This document shows, one piece after another, positions 43,375 to 52,863 of a stretch of DNA of 64,000 nt (its first letter is position 1; every line of letters starts with the position of its first letter). The notes beneath the pieces were generated by a model. It was not told where the DNA came from. It saw only the letters and a program-made list of their open reading frames with translations, and made no database searches. The position numbers and the translations under genes are program-made. The DNA lies in the NCBI GenBank assembly GCA_003248775.1, contig QFQX01000015.1, positions 1-64,000 on the forward strand, in the 5' to 3' direction. Source of the stretch: Shinella sp. (GTDB lineage Bacteria; Pseudomonadota; Alphaproteobacteria; Rhizobiales; Rhizobiaceae).

Positions 43375-44916
43375 ATGACCCTTGCCAAACAGAATTTCGC
43401 AGCAGAAGTCGCCTCCATCATGGCCAAGCTCGGCGTACCCGCCTCGGCCCTGACCGGCGGCTCGCTGACTGTCCGCTCCCCGATCAACGGCGAACAGATC
43501 GCTGCGCTGAGCGAAATCGACGCAGCCGGCACCAAGGCTGCAATCGAAGCCGCCCACCAGGCCTTCCTCGAATGGCGCCTCGTACCGGCCCCCAAGCGTG
43601 GCGAACTCATTCGCCTGCTCGGCGAGGAACTGCGCGCCGCCAAGGCTGACCTCGGCCGTCTCGTCTCCATCGAAGTCGGCAAGATCACCTCGGAAGGTCT
43701 CGGCGAAGTTCAGGAAATGATCGACATCTGCGATTTCGCGGTCGGCCTTTCCCGCCAGCTTTACGGCCTGACGATCGCCACCGAGCGCTCCGAACACCGC
43801 ATGATGGAAAGCTGGCATCCGCTCGGCGTCACCGGCATCATCTCCGCCTTCAATTTCCCGGTCGCCGTCTGGTCGTGGAACTCGGCGCTGGCGCTCGTCT
43901 GCGGCAACTCGACCATCTGGAAGCCGTCGGAAAAGACCCCGCTCACCGCCATCGCCACCCAGGCGATCTTCGAAAAGGCTGTGAGCCGCTATGTCGCAGA
44001 CGGCAACAAGGCTCCGGCAAACCTCTCGACCCTCTTGATCGGCGGCCGTGACATCGGTGAAATCCTCGTCGACAATCCGAAGGTTCCGCTGATCTCGGCA
44101 ACCGGCTCCACCGCCATGGGCCGCGCCGTCGGTCCGCGCGTTGCTGGCCGTTTCGGTCGCTCGATCCTCGAACTCGGCGGCAACAATGCCGCCATCGTCT
44201 GCCCGACCGCCGATCTCGACCTGACGCTGCGCGGCGTCGCCTTTGCCGCCATGGGCACGGCCGGCCAGCGCTGCACCAGCCTGCGCCGCCTGTTCGTCCA
44301 CGAAAGCGTCTACGACACGCTGGTTCCCCGTCTCATCAAGGCCTACGGCTCCGTTTCGATCGGCAACCCGCTGGAAACCGGCACCCTGATCGGCCCGCTG
44401 ATCGACAAGGGCGCTTTCGACCGCATGCAGACGGCGCTCGAAGCCGCCAAGGCTGCCGGCGGCAGGGTAGCGGGCGGTGACCGCGTCAACACCGACGAAG
44501 CCGCAGACGCATTCTACGTGCGCCCGGCTCTCGTCGAGATGCCGGCCCAGACCGGCCCGGTCGTCGAGGAAACCTTCGCCCCGATCCTCTACGTCATCAA
44601 GTATAGCGACTTCGACGAAGCGCTCGCGCTGAACAATGACGTGCCGCAGGGCCTCTCCTCCTCGATCTTCACCAACGACCTGCGCGAAGCGGAAGCCTTC
44701 GTTTCGGATCGTGGCTCGGATTGCGGCATCGCCAACGTCAACATCGGCCCTTCGGGCGCTGAAATCGGTGGCGCCTTCGGCGGCGAAAAGGAAACCGGCG
44801 GCGGCCGCGAAAGCGGTTCGGACGCCTGGAAGGCGTATATGCGCCGCGCGACCAACACTGTGAACTACGGTCGTACACTGCCGCTCGCCCAGGGCGTCAA
44901 GTTCGACGTGGGCTGA
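43375..44916 (+). CDS. amaB: Alpha-aminoadipate semialdehyde (P6C) dehydrogenase, ALDH7 type
   Basis: This 513-residue aldehyde dehydrogenase is of the antiquitin (ALDH7) group. The group-specific features are visible: FNFPVAVWSWNSALALVCGN, SILELGGNNAAIV, the catalytic motif GTAGQRCTSLRRLFVHE and the C-terminal NTVNYGRTLPLAQGVKF. The enzyme oxidises 2-aminoadipate 6-semialdehyde (in equilibrium with delta1-piperideine-6-carboxylate) to 2-aminoadipate in lysine catabolism. AAGGAA precedes the ATG at 43375, 62 bases after the FAD oxidase gene in the same direction, and a terminator follows. The pairing with an oxidase fits the pipecolate branch of lysine breakdown. Confidence 0.87.
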   Translation: MTLAKQNFAAEVASIMAKLGVPASALTGGSLTVRSPINGEQIAALSEIDAAGTKAAIEAAHQAFLEWRLVPAPKRGELIRLLGEELRAAKADLGRLVSIEVGKITSEGLGEVQEMIDICDFAVGLSRQLYGLTIATERSEHRMMESWHPLGVTGIISAFNFPVAVWSWNSALALVCGNSTIWKPSEKTPLTAIATQAIFEKAVSRYVADGNKAPANLSTLLIGGRDIGEILVDNPKVPLISATGSTAMGRAVGPRVAGRFGRSILELGGNNAAIVCPTADLDLTLRGVAFAAMGTAGQRCTSLRRLFVHESVYDTLVPRLIKAYGSVSIGNPLETGTLIGPLIDKGAFDRMQTALEAAKAAGGRVAGGDRVNTDEAADAFYVRPALVEMPAQTGPVVEETFAPILYVIKYSDFDEALALNNDVPQGLSSSIFTNDLREAEAFVSDRGSDCGIANVNIGPSGAEIGGAFGGEKETGGGRESGSDAWKAYMRRATNTVNYGRTLPLAQGVKFDVG

Positions 44917-44940
44917 TAATCGGCCCCTCGATCCTTTGAA

Positions 44941-44975
44941 GGCCGCGCGATCCGCAGGGACCGCGCGGCCTCTTT
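44941..44975 (+). terminator. Terminator after the ALDH7 gene
   Basis: GGCCGCGCG (44941-44949) pairs with CGCGCGGCC (44962-44970) in a perfect 9-bp stem, followed by TCTTTC. Confidence 0.75.
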
Positions 44976-45091
44976 CATTGCAGGCTTTCTCTCGCCAGTC
45001 TGCGACCAAGGTCGAGCGCGAAAGGCTGGCCTTCCCTGTCGGAATCGGACAAGGTGCCAGGAGTGATATGGACGGCTCCCGCGGAGGGCGA

Positions 45092-46633
45092 ATGGATATT
45101 CACGATCAGTCGGCGGCCATCGAATTCCTCGGCAGCGCCGAAAACTACGGCTTCTCCGGACGGGTCGAGGTCATCGAGACCCATATCTCCTTCGTCTTTC
45201 TGATCGATGGCCGCGCCTTCAAGCTGAAGCGGGCGGTGAAACTGCCCTATGTCGATTTCTCCACCTACGATCTGAGACTTTATTACTGTCAGCGCGAGGT
45301 CGAACTGAACGGCCGCGCGACCCCCGATCTCTATCTCGGCATCCGCCGGATCACCCGCGAAGCAGATGGCCGGCTTACCTTTGACGGAACCGGCAAACCG
45401 GTCGATGTGATCGTCGAGATGACCCGCTTTGCCCAACACGACCTTTTCGACCGCATGGCGCAGGAAGGCAGGCTGACAACCCGGATCATGGAGGAAACCG
45501 CCGGTCTCGTCGCCAGCTTCCATGCAAAGGCGCCCGTCGTTCATGCCGGCAGCGGCTCCGCAAATCTGGCCGGCGTGCTCGATATCAACGAGGCCGGTTT
45601 CGCCACCAGCCATGTCTTTCCGCCGGAAGAAATAGCGCATCTGGCCAAGGCTTTCCGCGCTTCCTGGCAAGGCCATGCATCGCTGATGGACAGCCGCGAG
45701 GAGCAGGACAAGGTGCGCCTCTGTCACGGCGACCTGCACCTCCGGAACCTCTTCATGAGCGCTGCGGGTCCGCGCATGTTCGATTGCATCGACTTCAACG
45801 ACCAGATCGCCACCGTCGACGTGCTCTACGATCTTGCCTTTCTGTTGATGGATCTCTGGCATCGTGGTTTCCCGGACTTCGCCAACATCGTGATGAACCG
45901 CTATCTCGACCGCACCGGCGACGATGAAGGCTACGCTCTGCTGCCCTTTTTCATGGCCGTGCGGGCCGCGGTGCGCGCGCATGTGACGGGAACCCAGATC
46001 GAGGAAGCAGGCGATGCCGATGGCAACCTGACGAAAAGCGCCAGAGGCTACTTCGCCTTCGCGGCCGAACTGCTGAAGCCCGGCATGCCTCGACTGATTG
46101 CGATCGGCGGGCTCAGCGGCTCCGGCAAGTCGACACTGGCCGATGCGCTTGCGCCACGGCTTGGAACAGCCCCTGGAGCCCGGCTTCTGGAAAGCGACCG
46201 CTTACGCAAGGCGATGTTCGGCATAGCCGTCGACGAGCGTCTGCCGCTTGAAGCCTACCGGCCCGAAGTTTCGCAAAAGGTTTATGATAACCTCGCCACC
46301 CGCGCCGCGAAAATCATCGCCGGGAATGGTGCAGTCGTCGTGGATGCCGTGTTCGACCGGCCGGAAGAACGCAGGCACATCGAGGCCGTTGCAGCCGAGG
46401 CCGGAATAGCTTTCACCGGCATCTGGCTGGAAGCGGATGCCGAAACGTTGAAAGTCAGGATCGCCAACCGCCCGCAGGGACAGTCGGATGCGACGACGGA
46501 TATTCTGGAACGCCAGCTTGCGAAGGATATCGGTGAAATGAACTGGATCCGGCTCGTAACAACGGTGCCGACCACTGAACTTGTGGAGAGGGTGCTAGCC
46601 CTCGCCGCAAAATCCGAATCCGTCTGCGCCTGA
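45092..46633 (+). CDS. APH-like kinase fused to P-loop kinase domain
   Basis: This 513-residue cytoplasmic protein has two parts. Residues about 10-330 are an aminoglycoside phosphotransferase-like domain with LCHGDLHLRNLFM (catalytic Asp) and FDCIDFNDQ. Residues about 345-513 form a nucleotide kinase-like P-loop domain with GGLSGSGKST near 350, DAVFDRPEERR and a C-terminal DILERQL. The combination is common in proteobacteria as an uncharacterised bifunctional APH/ATP-binding protein. The ATG at 45092 follows GGAGG; an ATG at 45068 with AGGAG is equally possible and adds 8 residues. It stands alone after a terminator. Substrates are unknown and resistance is not implied. Confidence 0.85.
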   Translation: MDIHDQSAAIEFLGSAENYGFSGRVEVIETHISFVFLIDGRAFKLKRAVKLPYVDFSTYDLRLYYCQREVELNGRATPDLYLGIRRITREADGRLTFDGTGKPVDVIVEMTRFAQHDLFDRMAQEGRLTTRIMEETAGLVASFHAKAPVVHAGSGSANLAGVLDINEAGFATSHVFPPEEIAHLAKAFRASWQGHASLMDSREEQDKVRLCHGDLHLRNLFMSAAGPRMFDCIDFNDQIATVDVLYDLAFLLMDLWHRGFPDFANIVMNRYLDRTGDDEGYALLPFFMAVRAAVRAHVTGTQIEEAGDADGNLTKSARGYFAFAAELLKPGMPRLIAIGGLSGSGKSTLADALAPRLGTAPGARLLESDRLRKAMFGIAVDERLPLEAYRPEVSQKVYDNLATRAAKIIAGNGAVVVDAVFDRPEERRHIEAVAAEAGIAFTGIWLEADAETLKVRIANRPQGQSDATTDILERQLAKDIGEMNWIRLVTTVPTTELVERVLALAAKSESVCA

Positions 46634-46733
46634 GAGATCATCGGTCGGGACGAGCGTAAGCCTTTCCTGACAGAATCCATTGTCTCAAAGAAAATGCCGC
46701 GTCTGGAGTTCTAAGCTTCGGCGCGGACCGGGC

Positions 46734-47192
46734 TCAAAAAGCGGTGCCCCGCGACAACAGCCAGCGCAGCATCCGGGCAAGATCGCGGGCCACCCAGCCG
46801 GAATTGCGGCCTGATGAGGCCGTGAGATCCATATCCTCGAAAAAACAGACGAGGCGGTGGTCGTCCACCGCCAGAAACGTCCAGCCGATCTGCTTGGCGC
46901 CGACAGTCGTCGCCCTGACCTTTTCGGCGAGGAAATCCGCCGGCGTCGACGGATCGGCGATAATCACGACATTGCAACGGGTGGTGTTGGCGTAGACGTT
47001 GAGGAGCGCATCGACGCAATCCTCCTGCGATACACGCAGCCAGCGTTCGTCGCGGGCAATGATGCTCACATGCTCGGGCGGTTTAGACGCCATGACTTCG
47101 AGGCCGGCATCGACACAGGCCTGAGGCAGAACCATATCGAGCCAGGACTCGATCAACGCATATTCCGCCTCATAGGCCTGCAGCAATTCCAT
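46734..47192 (-). CDS. Conserved-looking hypothetical protein
   Basis: This soluble protein of 152 residues begins MELLQAYEAEYALIESWLD at the ATG at 47192, chosen because GAGGGA precedes it at 5 bases. The longer open frame adds an untypical Arg/Ser-rich leader. It alternates helices and strands (VSIIARDERWLRVSQEDC, RCNVVIIADPSTPADFLAEKV, TFLAVDDHRLVCFFEDMDL) like a small globular domain. No motif is recognised. It stands between a terminated rightward gene and the leftward tonB gene, with its own promoter somewhere in the 263 bases before 47456. Confidence 0.6.
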   Translation of the reverse strand: MELLQAYEAEYALIESWLDMVLPQACVDAGLEVMASKPPEHVSIIARDERWLRVSQEDCVDALLNVYANTTRCNVVIIADPSTPADFLAEKVRATTVGAKQIGWTFLAVDDHRLVCFFEDMDLTASSGRNSGWVARDLARMLRWLLSRGTAF

Positions 47193-47455
47193 GAAATCCC
47201 TCGGGCTCCGTCGACAGCTAAACCTGTACGACGCGGCGCAACATGGCAAGGGGCTTGCAAGCTTACCGGAGATTGAACCGAACCGGTGCAGTGATCGTCT
47301 TGTTGACGCCCGGCGGTGGGAGGACAGAGGACACGTTTCACCCAAGACAAATTCGAGTTAAGGCCGATTGAATGCCAATCAATTAGCCTGATTGTTTGAA
47401 GACCCTAGCGAGGTCAGCAAACACGCTCTATCCGTCAACACCATTTGGCATGGAA

Positions 47456-48382
47456 TTATCTAGCGTCAAACTTTACAGCAACAGACAAATGGTTGGCAAC
47501 GTTATCTACCGGAGGCGGGAGCGGTGAAGAGCGACGTACGATAGCGATAGCGGCTGCCTCCAATGCTGCATCGCCCGACGCACTCTTCGCGGAAACAGAA
47601 AGTACGTTCCCGGAACCATCAAACGTGAAGTACAAATTTACGACCGTCGACTGCTTCACAGGCACGGTCTTTGCGCGCCGAACGATGTGAGCCCGAACAC
47701 GGTCCATCCATTTTGCGGGCGACATGCTGTTGTTACCGCCGCTGCTCGTCTGCCTAGCCGCAGTGCGATCAGACTTGGTCGTGTCAAGCTTTGCCTGACG
47801 GGCGGCCTGAGAGGCGGGAGGCTGTGGCGTCGGCTTTTTCCTCTCAACCTTCTTTTCCGGCTTCTTCTTGGGCTGTTCCTCGACCTTCCTCGGTTCGGGA
47901 GGGCGAACCACAGGGATCGGCACAGCAACATTTTCGAGTTGAGCCAAAACCTGCTGTTCGATCGGGTCTATCTCTTCCACGACTTCCGGCGGCGGCTCCT
48001 CGACTGGCTCCGGCAAGGGCTCCGGTTCTGGTGGTGGCAATTCTTCAACCACTTCTTCGACGGGTTCGGGCGTTGGTTCCGGCTCGGGCACCGGCGGAGG
48101 CTCCAAAATTGGCTCCGGAATGACGGATTCCGATTTCACATCTTCCGCATCCACCTGATCATTGACGATCTGTTCTTCTTCGGTATTTGCAGCTTCCGGC
48201 ACATCCGCCATCTCAATCATGATCGCAGCCGGAGGCGCGGGATCACCCACAGGCTCCGGCGTCGACCGCATCAGAAAGGCGACAGCGCCCGCATGGGCGC
48301 TCGCCACCAGCACGGCGGCGGAGGACCACAGCAACAGTTCTCCAGCGGAGAACCGGGACCGATATCCGCCAGGGCCAGTCAT
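47456..48382 (-). CDS. tonB: TonB energy-transducing protein
   Basis: This 308-residue protein has one N-terminal membrane anchor (LLLWSSAAVLVASAHAGAVAFLM, about 16-38). A long Pro/Glu-rich and then Pro/Lys-rich periplasmic spacer (about 70-210, with PEPEP and KKPEKK runs) follows, and then a C-terminal TonB domain (about 225-308: VVNLYFTFDGSGNVLSVSAKSASGDAALEAAAIAIVRRSSPLPPP). It couples the proton-motive force to outer-membrane receptors for iron complexes or cobalamin. Its start overlaps the exbD stop by 4 bases, so it is the last gene of an exbB-exbD-tonB operon. No receptor gene is adjacent. Confidence 0.93.
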   Translation of the reverse strand: MTGPGGYRSRFSAGELLLWSSAAVLVASAHAGAVAFLMRSTPEPVGDPAPPAAIMIEMADVPEAANTEEEQIVNDQVDAEDVKSESVIPEPILEPPPVPEPEPTPEPVEEVVEELPPPEPEPLPEPVEEPPPEVVEEIDPIEQQVLAQLENVAVPIPVVRPPEPRKVEEQPKKKPEKKVERKKPTPQPPASQAARQAKLDTTKSDRTAARQTSSGGNNSMSPAKWMDRVRAHIVRRAKTVPVKQSTVVNLYFTFDGSGNVLSVSAKSASGDAALEAAAIAIVRRSSPLPPPVDNVANHLSVAVKFDAR

Positions 48383-48870
48383 GGGGTCTGACCTTCGGCA
48401 GGAGCAGCCGGTACATCGGAGGTCGACGCAGCGGATGCCTGTGCCGCAGGCAGCGTTTCAAGGCCGACCAAGGCGATCTTCAGGTATCCGGCGTCACGCA
48501 GGAGGTTCATCACCTCCATGAACGCGCCGTAATCGACAGCCTTGTCGGCGCGCAGGAAGATGCGCGCATCCTTGTTGCCCTCGGTCAACCTGTCGAGGTC
48601 CGCGCCAAGGGCTTCACGCGCCACGGTCTCGTTGCCGAGCGCCAGCGACATGTCTTCCTTCAGCGTCACATAAACAGGTTCGTCCGGACGCTCCGCCGGC
48701 TTGGCGGTGGAGGCAGGCAGATCGACGCTGACATCGACGGTGGCAAGCGGCGCAGCCACCATGAAGATGATCAGCAACACAAGCATGACGTCGATGAACG
48801 GCGTAACGTTGATCTCGTGGCTTTCCTGGAGTTCGTCTCCGGAATGGTTTTCGCGAATGCCGCCTGCCAT
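48379..48870 (-). CDS. exbD: Biopolymer transport protein ExbD
   Basis: This 163-residue inner-membrane subunit of the TonB motor has a short cytoplasmic start (ESHEINVTPFIDVMLVLLIIFMVAAPLATVDVSVDLP) with the essential membrane Asp of ExbD in FIDVMLVLL, and a periplasmic domain. The last 25 residues are Ala/Pro-rich, longer than in E. coli ExbD. It sits between exbB (5 bases) and tonB (4-base overlap). Confidence 0.94.
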   Translation of the reverse strand: MAGGIRENHSGDELQESHEINVTPFIDVMLVLLIIFMVAAPLATVDVSVDLPASTAKPAERPDEPVYVTLKEDMSLALGNETVAREALGADLDRLTEGNKDARIFLRADKAVDYGAFMEVMNLLRDAGYLKIALVGLETLPAAQASAASTSDVPAAPAEGQTP

Positions 48871-48875
48871 CTTAC

Positions 48876-50054
<1,179 letters not shown>

Positions 50055-50143
50055 TGGGAGCTCCTTTTGGCAATGACTGAACAGGACAAGGCGGCCCAAC
50101 CCGCTTAGGATCGGGTGGACAACGACTTTGTCTTCGATAGTAA

Positions 50144-50164
50144 ACTTGACTTATTTTGACAAGT
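50144..50164 (-). promoter_or_regulatory. AT-rich dyad upstream of exbB
   Basis: ACTTG (50144-50148) and CAAGT (50160-50164) flank an AT-rich 11-base centre, about 90-110 bases before the exbB start. On the minus strand TTGTCA lies here with a TACTAT-like box downstream. Iron control would be expected, but the sequence does not fit the rhizobial iron-box consensus TGA-N9-TCA. Confidence 0.35.
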
Positions 50165-50286
50165 AATAAACCGGATAGAAACCAAAAAAACACGACAAAA
50201 AGACACAAGAAATCGCGGGGAGGCGCCGTGAGCCGTTTTGGACGAGGGTTGGGCAGAGACACGCCATACGCGTGCCCCATGCCGAT

Positions 50287-50327
50287 TTGATCGTTATCAA
50301 GGCGGCCGCCCTCACGATGATTATGCT
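50287..50327 (+). promoter_or_regulatory. FNR/FixK-type box and -10 before ppsA
   Basis: TTGAT-CGTT-ATCAA (50287-50300) is a perfect FNR/FixK anaerobox. A -10-like TATGCT lies at 50322-50327, which would put the start of transcription near 50334 and the box at about -41, the position for class II activation. The ppsA ATG is at 50387. Confidence 0.65.
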
Positions 50328-50386
50328 GCACAACATCCAGAGCGTTTCTGGCAACCAGGGAAGTTAACGTGGCACGGGAGGCCTTC

Positions 50387-52780
50387 ATGTCCGCAGATTT
50401 GCAAACCATCGCATGGTTCGAAAACCTCAAACGCGAGGACGTCGCCCGGGTAGGAGGCAAGAATGCCTCACTGGGAGAGATGGTCCGGACGCTGGCCGCA
50501 GAGGGCATAAGGGTTCCACCGGGTTTCGCCACCACGGCCGACGCTTACTGGAATTACGTCGAAGCCAACAAGCTGAGGGACCGGATGACCTCGCTGCTGG
50601 CCGAATGGGAAGCGGGCAAGGCAACGCTTGCCGAAACCGGTCAGGCGATCCGCAACATCTTCCTTAAGGGCGATTGGCCCTCAGAAACCGAAACCGCGAT
50701 CCGCGCGGCCTATCGCGAGCTTTCAAGACGCGCAGGCCTCGATGAGGTCGAGGTTGCCGTGCGCTCCAGCGCCACGGCGGAAGACCTGCCGGATGCGAGC
50801 TTCGCCGGCCAGCAGGAAACCTTCCTGAACATCAAGGGCGAGGCCGCCCTGATCGACGCCTGCCGCCGCTGCTACGCCTCGCTGTTTACCGACCGCGCCA
50901 TCAGCTACCGCAAGGCCAAGGGCTTCGACCACATGAAGGTCGCTCTCTCCATCGGCGTGCAGCGCATGGTGCGCTCCGATATCGGCGGCTCCGGCGTCAT
51001 GTTCTCCATCGACACCGAAACCGGCTTCGACAAGGTGGTGCTGATCAATGCCGCCTGGGGGCTCGGTGAAAACGTCGTGCAGGGGGCGGTCGACCCTGAC
51101 GAATATCAGGTGTTCAAGCCTCTGCTTGCCGACGCCGCGCTGAAGCCGCTGATCGAGAAGAAGAAGGGCGCCAAGGCGATCAAGATGATCTACGCGACCG
51201 GAGAGAAGCCGACGCGTAACGTGCCGACTTCCAAGGCCGAGCGCGCGTCCTACGTGCTGAGCGACCCGGAAATCCTCGATCTCGCCCGCTGGGCGGTGAT
51301 CATCGAGACACATTACGGTTGCCCCATGGACATGGAATGGGCGCGCGACGGCAAGACGGGCGAGATGTTCATCGTCCAGGCCCGTCCGGAAACCGTTCAG
51401 GCGCGACGTGGCGCCGGCGTCTTCAAATCCTACAGCATCAACAACAAGGGCAAGGTGCTCGCCAAGGGCCTGTCGATCGGCGATGCCGTGGCCAGCGGAC
51501 AGGTTTGCCTCATCGAAAGCGTCAAGGACATAGACCAGTTCATCGACGGCTCCATTCTCGTCACCCAGACCACCGACCCCGACTGGGTTCCAATCATGAA
51601 GCGGGCCGCAGCCATTGTGACGGATCACGGTGGGCGGACCTCGCATGCCGCCATCGTCAGCCGCGAACTCGGCCTGCCGGCCGTGGTCGGCACCGGCAAT
51701 GCCACCGAACTGCTGCACAGCGGCGAAGAGGTGACGATTTCCTGCGCCGAAGGCGACGAAGGTTTCGTCTACGAGGGCATTGCGGACTATGCGGTCAGGG
51801 AACTCGACGTCAGCGACCTGCCCTCGACCCGCACGCAGGTCATGCTCAATCTCGCCAATCCCGGCTCCGCCTTCCGCTGGTGGCGCATGCCTTCCGACGG
51901 CATTGGCCTTGCCCGCATGGAATTCGTCGTCAGCAATGCCATCCGGGTCCATCCGATGGCGCTCGTCCATTTCGACTGCCTGAAAGACGAGGCAGCCAGG
52001 GGCGAAATCGCCGCGCTGACCGCCGGCTACGACGACAAGACCGATTACTTCGTCGAGAAGCTCGCCCGTGGCCTTGCCCGCCTCGCCGCCGCCGTCCATC
52101 CGAAGCCGGTAATCGTTCGCATGAGCGACTTCAAGACCAACGAATATGCCGGTCTTCTGGGTGGCGCGGAATTCGAGCCGGACGAAGAAAACCCGATGAT
52201 CGGCTTCCGCGGCGCATCGCGCTACTATTCGCCGCGATACCGGGAGGGCTTTTCGCTGGAATGCAAGGCCATCAGGCGGCTGCGCGACGAGATGGGCTTC
52301 ACCAATGTCGTCGTCATGATCCCCTTCTGCCGCTCGGTCGGAGAAGCGGACAAGGTGCTTGCGGTGATGGCAGAGAATGGCCTGAAGCGTGGTGAAAACG
52401 GCCTGCAGGTCTATGTGATGTGCGAGATTCCCTCGAACGTCATCCTCGCTGCCAAGTTTGCCGATCGCTTCGACGGCTTCTCCATCGGCTCGAACGACCT
52501 CACTCAGCTGACCCTCGGCGTCGACCGCGATTCCGGTGAACTGGCCGATCTGTTCGACGAACAGGACGAAGCCGTGAAATGGATGATCGAGAGGGTCATT
52601 ACGGAAGCCAACAAGGCCGGGGCCAAGATAGGCCTTTGCGGTCAGGCTCCAAGCGACCATCCGGAATTCGCCGAGTTTCTGGTGAAGTGCGGTATCGACT
52701 CCATGTCGGTAAGCCCCGACAGCTTCATGGAGGTGAAGCGCAAGGTCGCGGAAACCGAAGCCGCTCTCGGACTTCGTTGA
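50387..52780 (+). CDS. ppsA: Phosphoenolpyruvate synthase
   Basis: PEP synthase converts pyruvate and ATP to PEP, AMP and phosphate for gluconeogenesis. The 797-residue protein has the N-terminal ATP-grasp part (VGGKNASLGEMV, VAVRSSATAEDLPDASFAGQQET, AWGLGENVVQGAVDPDEY). The phosphohistidine domain is next, with TDHGGRTSHAAIVSRELG (His420), and then the TIM-barrel PEP-binding domain (GLARMEFVVSNAIRVHPMAL, FSIGSNDLTQLTLGVDRDS, GLCGQAPSD). The start at 50387 has GGGAGG 5 bases upstream; a GTG at 50369 lacks one. An FNR/FixK box about 90 bases before the start suggests control by oxygen. A hairpin follows, shared with the convergent pfkB-type gene. Confidence 0.95.
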   Translation: MSADLQTIAWFENLKREDVARVGGKNASLGEMVRTLAAEGIRVPPGFATTADAYWNYVEANKLRDRMTSLLAEWEAGKATLAETGQAIRNIFLKGDWPSETETAIRAAYRELSRRAGLDEVEVAVRSSATAEDLPDASFAGQQETFLNIKGEAALIDACRRCYASLFTDRAISYRKAKGFDHMKVALSIGVQRMVRSDIGGSGVMFSIDTETGFDKVVLINAAWGLGENVVQGAVDPDEYQVFKPLLADAALKPLIEKKKGAKAIKMIYATGEKPTRNVPTSKAERASYVLSDPEILDLARWAVIIETHYGCPMDMEWARDGKTGEMFIVQARPETVQARRGAGVFKSYSINNKGKVLAKGLSIGDAVASGQVCLIESVKDIDQFIDGSILVTQTTDPDWVPIMKRAAAIVTDHGGRTSHAAIVSRELGLPAVVGTGNATELLHSGEEVTISCAEGDEGFVYEGIADYAVRELDVSDLPSTRTQVMLNLANPGSAFRWWRMPSDGIGLARMEFVVSNAIRVHPMALVHFDCLKDEAARGEIAALTAGYDDKTDYFVEKLARGLARLAAAVHPKPVIVRMSDFKTNEYAGLLGGAEFEPDEENPMIGFRGASRYYSPRYREGFSLECKAIRRLRDEMGFTNVVVMIPFCRSVGEADKVLAVMAENGLKRGENGLQVYVMCEIPSNVILAAKFADRFDGFSIGSNDLTQLTLGVDRDSGELADLFDEQDEAVKWMIERVITEANKAGAKIGLCGQAPSDHPEFAEFLVKCGIDSMSVSPDSFMEVKRKVAETEAALGLR

Positions 52781-52803
52781 GCGAGGGCCTCTGATCAAAT
52801 AGA

Positions 52804-52827
52804 ACGGACGGAAGTATTTCCGTCCGT
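52804..52827. terminator. Hairpin between convergent ppsA and pfkB-type gene
   Basis: A perfect 10-bp stem, ACGGACGGAA (52804-52813) and TTCCGTCCGT (52818-52827), with a 4-base loop lies between the two stop codons. No long T-run is present on either strand. Confidence 0.6.
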
Positions 52828-52863
52828 CTCATTAACAGGGTTCGCGATCACTTACGGGCGAAG

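Noticed and set aside
45092..46633. Aminoglycoside resistance gene
   Set aside because: The APH fold with a fused P-loop domain is a widespread uncharacterised family, and there is no mobile context or resistance-specific motif.
50144..50164. Fur/RirA iron box upstream of exbB
   Set aside because: The TGA-N9-TCA pattern is not met and the dyad arms are only 5 bases.
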